DNA of 64,000 nt from Streptococcus thermophilus. GTDB lineage: Bacteria > Actinomycetota > Actinomycetes > Mycobacteriales > Mycobacteriaceae. The position numbers were made by a program, and so were the translations under genes. The notes beneath the pieces were generated by a model. That model was not told where the DNA came from. It saw nothing but the letters and a program-made list of their open reading frames with translations, and did no database searches. Positions within the stretch are counted from its first letter, which is position 1, and each line of letters starts with the position of its first letter. The DNA is taken from positions 1,240,001-1,304,000 of the forward strand of contig UYIL01000003.1 in NCBI GenBank assembly GCA_900618065.1, written 5' to 3'. This document shows, piece by piece, positions 60,635 to 64,000 of the stretch.

Positions 60635-62431
60635 GTGACCCTGAAGACCTTCACTGTTGATGCCCCGTTCACCGTCGCCCCCGACGAAAACTGTTTTTCC
60701 GTGTTAGTGGCTAATGCGGAAAAGAGGCCTAACACGATCCTGTTCACCAAGCCCGAAGGGCACGAGTGGGTGGATGTCACCGCCGCTGAATTCGTTGCGG
60801 AGGTGCGAGAGGCGGCAAAGGGCCTCATCGCGCTCGGCGCGCAGAAGGGCGACCGCATCGCGTTGCTGTCCGGCGCGCGCTACGAGTGGCCGGTCGCTGA
60901 CTTCGCCATCATGGCCGCCGGCCTGACCACCGCTGCGATTTACCCGACGAGCTCGCTCGAACAGGTCCAGTGGATCGTCGAGGATTCCGGCGCGGTCATC
61001 GCCCTCGGCGAGACCCACGACCATGGGGTGCTCTTCGAGCACGTCACCAACTCCCAGCTGCGCGAGGTTCTGCTTTTTGACGACGGCGGCATGGACACAC
61101 TCAAAGAAGCCGGCCGCTCCGTCTCCGATGAAGAGCTCGACGAGCGTATCGCCGGTATCACACATGACGACATCGCCTCCCTCGTCTACACCTCCGGCAC
61201 CACCGGCCGAGCGAAGGGGTGCATCATCACCCACCTGAACTGGATCTTCCAAGTTCGCGGTCTGCTGGCTCACCCGGCCGGCCAGGTGGCCCGCCGCGGC
61301 AACAAGGTGGTCACTTACCTTCCGCTCGCACACGTCATGGCGCGCTCGGTCCACCTCGCCGCCACCCTCGGCGAGACCACCCAGTCCCACTGGCAGGACG
61401 TGTCCACTATCGCGGCCGAGTTCCAGCGGGTCAAGCCCGATCTGGTTCTGGGCGTCCCGCGGGTGTACGAGAAGGTGCGCGATGCTGCTCGTCGCAAAGC
61501 GTCTGACGGATCCGCGATCGGCGCGAAGATCTTCGCCGAGGCTGAAAAGACAGCCATCGCCTACTCCGAAGCGCTCGACGCGGGCGGCCCGTCAATGGTG
61601 CTCAAGGCCAAGCGCGCCGTCTTTGACAAGCTGGTTTACTCCAAGATCCGCGAAGCGCTCGGCGGCAAGATGGAATACGGCATCTCCGGCGGTTCCGCAC
61701 TCGGTGTGCCGCTCGGCCACTTCTACCGCGGTGCTGGGCTACCGGTGTACGAGGGCTACGGCCTGACCGAAACCTCCTCCGCCGCCGCCTTGAGCTTCGG
61801 CGACGACCGCAAGATCGGGTCCGTGGGCAAACCGATGATGGGCTACACAGCGAAAATCAGCGACGAAGGCGAAATCTGCTTCTCCGGCCCGGGCGTGTTC
61901 ACCGGGTACTGGGGCAACGAGGAGGCAACCAAGGAGGCGCTTATCGACGGCTACTTCCACACCGGCGACCTCGGCGAAATCGACGAGAAAGGAAACATTT
62001 CGATCACCGGCCGGAAGAAGGATCTGCTGGTCACATCCGGCGGCAAGAACGTCGCCCCGCAGCCGCTCGAGGAGCTGCTGCGCCAGGATCCGCTGATCTC
62101 CCAAGCGGTAGTGGTCGGCGACGGCAAGCCCTTCATCGGTGCGCTCATCGCGCTCGACGAAGACGCCCTGACATCCTGGAAGGAAGCGCGCGGCATCGAC
62201 GCTGACATCCCCACCTACAAACTGGCCAAGCGCAATGACCTGCGCATGGAAATCCAGGACGCCGTTAACCGCACCAACCACGCGGTGTCGAAGGCTGAGG
62301 CGATCAAGAAATTCCGCATTCTCCCGCGCGACCTCACCGAGGCAGACGGCGAACTGACCCCGTCCCTGAAAGTCAAGCGTCCGGCCGTGTTGGAGAGCTT
62401 CGCCCACCAGATGCGGAAGCTCTACGGGTAA
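60635..62431 (+). CDS. fadD: Long-chain acyl-CoA ligase (AMP-dependent), second copy
   Basis: Predicted 598 residues from GTG 60635 after GAAGGAG. The upstream in-frame ATG at 60593 is inside the palindrome and less likely. YTSGTTGRAKGCIITH, YEGYGLTETSSAAALSF, HTGDLGEIDEKGNISITGRK and a similar C-terminus make it a paralogue of the preceding protein. The whole protein aligns end to end with it but clearly diverged, so the duplication is old. Substrate chain length may differ. Confidence 0.94.
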   Translation: MTLKTFTVDAPFTVAPDENCFSVLVANAEKRPNTILFTKPEGHEWVDVTAAEFVAEVREAAKGLIALGAQKGDRIALLSGARYEWPVADFAIMAAGLTTAAIYPTSSLEQVQWIVEDSGAVIALGETHDHGVLFEHVTNSQLREVLLFDDGGMDTLKEAGRSVSDEELDERIAGITHDDIASLVYTSGTTGRAKGCIITHLNWIFQVRGLLAHPAGQVARRGNKVVTYLPLAHVMARSVHLAATLGETTQSHWQDVSTIAAEFQRVKPDLVLGVPRVYEKVRDAARRKASDGSAIGAKIFAEAEKTAIAYSEALDAGGPSMVLKAKRAVFDKLVYSKIREALGGKMEYGISGGSALGVPLGHFYRGAGLPVYEGYGLTETSSAAALSFGDDRKIGSVGKPMMGYTAKISDEGEICFSGPGVFTGYWGNEEATKEALIDGYFHTGDLGEIDEKGNISITGRKKDLLVTSGGKNVAPQPLEELLRQDPLISQAVVVGDGKPFIGALIALDEDALTSWKEARGIDADIPTYKLAKRNDLRMEIQDAVNRTNHAVSKAEAIKKFRILPRDLTEADGELTPSLKVKRPAVLESFAHQMRKLYG

Positions 62432-62529
62432 GTTCTCGGCGTGCCGTCCGGGCACCTGTGAATTTCTGACATAGAGTCAACCACCGACACTAACGGTGTG
62501 TCTGCCAGGGAAGCCAGAAGGAGGCGAGT

Positions 62530-63198
62530 GTGCACCGGACTGCTGCGACGCTACGCCACCGCGAGCTCACTCAAGAGGTCTACAACATAGGCGATGAAGT
62601 AGCCGAATACATCGAGCACATCGCCGAGGCGATCGCCGATTACGACGGGGAGTTGACCGACGACTGCCTGGCCGAATTCGCCGAGATCGTCGACGACGCC
62701 CGTACCGATGCGCGCCGCGTGGTCGGTGAGCTGATCGGCCTGCGCCAGGCGCTCGTCTCCGGTGTGCGGGCCGGCTCCATCTCCGCCGCACTTCCGCCGG
62801 AGGAGCGCATCCCGGAGCCGGAAACCCTCGACGCCTCCGCGTTGTACGAGCTGTTCCCGCTCAGCTCGCCCGCCCCGGTCAAGGACATGTCCGAGGCGTG
62901 TACCCAGCGCACAGACTTGATCGTCCAGCACTTGGGCGAAGTGGTCGAGTACACCCTCGAGCAGACCGACATGGTCGCCCAGAACCTCGCGGCTGTGTCC
63001 CTGCCGCAGCTCTACTTCCGCGTCGGCGAGCTTGTGGAGTCCGCCGTCGACGGCTGGCTAGACTCCGTCGTCGCCGAACACCCCGGTTTTACCCGTGCTA
63101 TGCGCGGCTGTAACCCGCCGGCGTTCCTGGAGGAGCGCGCGCGTGTCGACGCCATCGTCGCCAAGGTCGCAGCGAAGCGTTCCCGCCGCGGCGCGTAG
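62530..63198 (+). CDS. Hypothetical helical protein
   Basis: Protein of 222 residues from GTG 62530, after AAGGAGGCG. Acidic N-terminal half rich in helix formers (VYNIGDEVAEYIEHIAEAIA, DDCLAEFAEIVDDARTDARR), then a Pro-rich link and a second helical half (QHLGEVVEYTLEQTDMVAQN, basic end AKRSRRGA). No membrane helix, no recognised domain. It lies alone between fadD and hemW on the same strand, 98 bases from fadD. Confidence 0.85.
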   Translation: MHRTAATLRHRELTQEVYNIGDEVAEYIEHIAEAIADYDGELTDDCLAEFAEIVDDARTDARRVVGELIGLRQALVSGVRAGSISAALPPEERIPEPETLDASALYELFPLSSPAPVKDMSEACTQRTDLIVQHLGEVVEYTLEQTDMVAQNLAAVSLPQLYFRVGELVESAVDGWLDSVVAEHPGFTRAMRGCNPPAFLEERARVDAIVAKVAAKRSRRGA

Positions 63199-63322
63199 GT
63201 TGCGCGGGGCTAGCGCTCAACCCGAACTCAACCTCACCAACCCCACTGGCTCCAGTCTGCTTCTCGGGCCCCGCCGGAACCACCCATTGGCACCGTCCGG
63301 GCCCGCCTCCAGATATAGTTCG

Positions 63323-63382
63323 CATCCTTGCCGAGGAAGCAAAATCTGACCTGCGGTTTTAGAGCTTGAACCGGCAAGGATG
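63323..63382. repeat. Long-loop inverted repeat in the hemW leader region
   Basis: CATCCTTGCCG (63323-63333) and CGGCAAGGATG (63372-63382) pair perfectly with 38 bases between. Inside, AAGC/GCTT and AAAA/TTTT give a second partial stem. It lies upstream of the hemW -10 box, so it is probably not in the hemW mRNA and may end the previous transcript. Confidence 0.5.
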
Positions 63383-63404
63383 TAAACGATATCTTGGCGG
63401 GCTT

Positions 63405-63417
63405 TAGAGTTGACCCC
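63405..63417 (+). promoter_or_regulatory. hemW: Leaderless -10 box of hemW
   Basis: TAGAGT (63405-63410) ends 7 bases before ATG 63418. Confidence 0.45.
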
Positions 63418-64000
63418 ATGGCCAATTCTGATGGTTCTACTTCCAGCCGCGGCAGGGGCGCGAACGGTGTGCGCGTACCAGACATGATGAGCGCGGGCAG
63501 TGGGCACGGCGCTGACAGGGACCACGCGGCCGGGTTCGGCGTGTACGTCCACGTCCCGTTCTGTGCGACACGGTGCGGGTACTGCGACTTCAATACCTAC
63601 ACGCCCTCAGAGACGGCAACGTCCTACGCGGCCTACCTGGATGCGTTGGAGCGCGAGCTGGAGATGGGAGCTGCCCAGATGGCAAATGTGGCCGGGGGCG
63701 GCAGCGCTCCTGCCGCCGCCGACACGGTCTTCATTGGCGGCGGCACGCCGTCGCTGCTGGGGGCGGACGGCCTGGGCCGGATCCTGGACGCGATCACGCG
63801 CACGTTCGGGTTGAAACCGGACGCGGAGGTGACTACGGAGTCGAATCCGGAGTCAACAAGCCCGGAGTACTTCGAGGATCTCAAAAGGGCGGGGTTCACG
63901 CGGGTGTCGTTGGGCATGCAGTCTGCAAGCACGCCGGTGCTGAAGATCCTGGACCGCCAGCACACCCCCGGCCGTGCTGTCGCCGCGGCAAAGGAGGCCC
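63418..64000 (+). CDS. hemW: HemW-like radical SAM protein, N-terminal part (3' cut by window edge)
   Basis: 194 residues seen. After a Ser/Gly-rich lead of about 40 residues, YVHVPFCATRCGYCDFNTYT carries the CxxxCxxC iron-sulfur motif with the HemW-specific extra Cys/aromatic pattern, then TVFIGGGTPSLLGADGLGRI, VTTESNPEST and GFTRVSLGMQSA. The family (once called oxygen-independent coproporphyrinogen oxidase-like) acts as a heme chaperone. Gene order next to lepA is common but here they are 40 kb apart. Confidence 0.9.
   Translation, partial: MANSDGSTSSRGRGANGVRVPDMMSAGSGHGADRDHAAGFGVYVHVPFCATRCGYCDFNTYTPSETATSYAAYLDALERELEMGAAQMANVAGGGSAPAAADTVFIGGGTPSLLGADGLGRILDAITRTFGLKPDAEVTTESNPESTSPEYFEDLKRAGFTRVSLGMQSASTPVLKILDRQHTPGRAVAAAKEA

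Noticed and set aside
63355..63366. GTTTTAGAGCT-like string, similar to the start of a Cas9-type CRISPR repeat
   Set aside because: It occurs once, with no spacers, no second repeat and no cas genes. It is part of the inverted repeat before hemW.

Overview
The window is chromosomal DNA of a high-GC Gram-positive bacterium, almost certainly a Corynebacterium. The evidence is gene content and order. proB, a D-2-hydroxyacid dehydrogenase gene and proA lie in a row, as in C. glutamicum. nadD-rsfS-gpgP-degV-comEA-comEC-holA-rpsT-lepA follows the order known from Corynebacteriales. aecD and brnQ lie near each other, a BCCT osmolyte carrier sits close to lepA, and there is a cutinase-like secreted esterase. 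Many genes have a TANNNT box placed 6 to 7 bases before the start codon, the usual sign of leaderless transcription in this group. There is no rRNA, tRNA, prophage, transposase or CRISPR array, and no gene-free stretch longer than 300 bases.

Layout. 1-4.05 kb: two tandem genes for Hsp70-like ATPases fused to a membrane segment and an extracytoplasmic domain (the first is cut by the window edge), convergent with a very acidic protein gene and an ECF sigma factor gene. 4.3-7.7 kb: rplU-rpmA, then obg-proB. 7.9-10.4 kb: dehydrogenase gene and proA. 10.5-12 kb: secreted cutinase-like protein and a small membrane protein. 12-18.1 kb: nadD, rsfS, gpgP-like, degV, comEA, comEC, holA. 18.1-23.8 kb: ankyrin protein, LysE exporter, esterase, rpsT, PemK-like protein, lepA, thpR. 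23.7-30.6 kb: CPBP protease, BCCT carrier, peptidase, rbsK, PAP2 phosphatase.

30.6-37.2 kb (minus strand): an Opp/Dpp-type ABC importer whose four genes overlap by 4 bases each, a HutC-type GntR regulator and a luciferase-like monooxygenase. 37.2-44.6 kb: a phosphonate uptake and breakdown island. It has a second GntR regulator, an FAD amine oxidase-like protein, phnD, phnC, a fused double-domain phnE, a PhnX-type phosphonatase and a zinc alcohol dehydrogenase-like protein. No PhnW transaminase is present. The oxidase probably makes phosphonoacetaldehyde from an aminoethylphosphonate and PhnX cleaves it. A HutC/DasR-like palindrome lies in the phnD promoter. This island is the most interesting metabolic system in the window.

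44.6-50.4 kb: brnQ, maltokinase, treS and aecD, with an intergenic 17-bp inverted repeat around a GlxR-like site. 50.4-53.6 kb: an orphan protein with a DEDD-exonuclease-like domain, and an ABC exporter. 53.7-56.4 kb: lipoprotein, idi, type-B carboxylesterase, and two tiny membrane proteins. 56.4-64 kb: malQ, two consecutive long-chain acyl-CoA ligases separated by a perfect 36-bp palindrome, a hypothetical protein, and the start of hemW.
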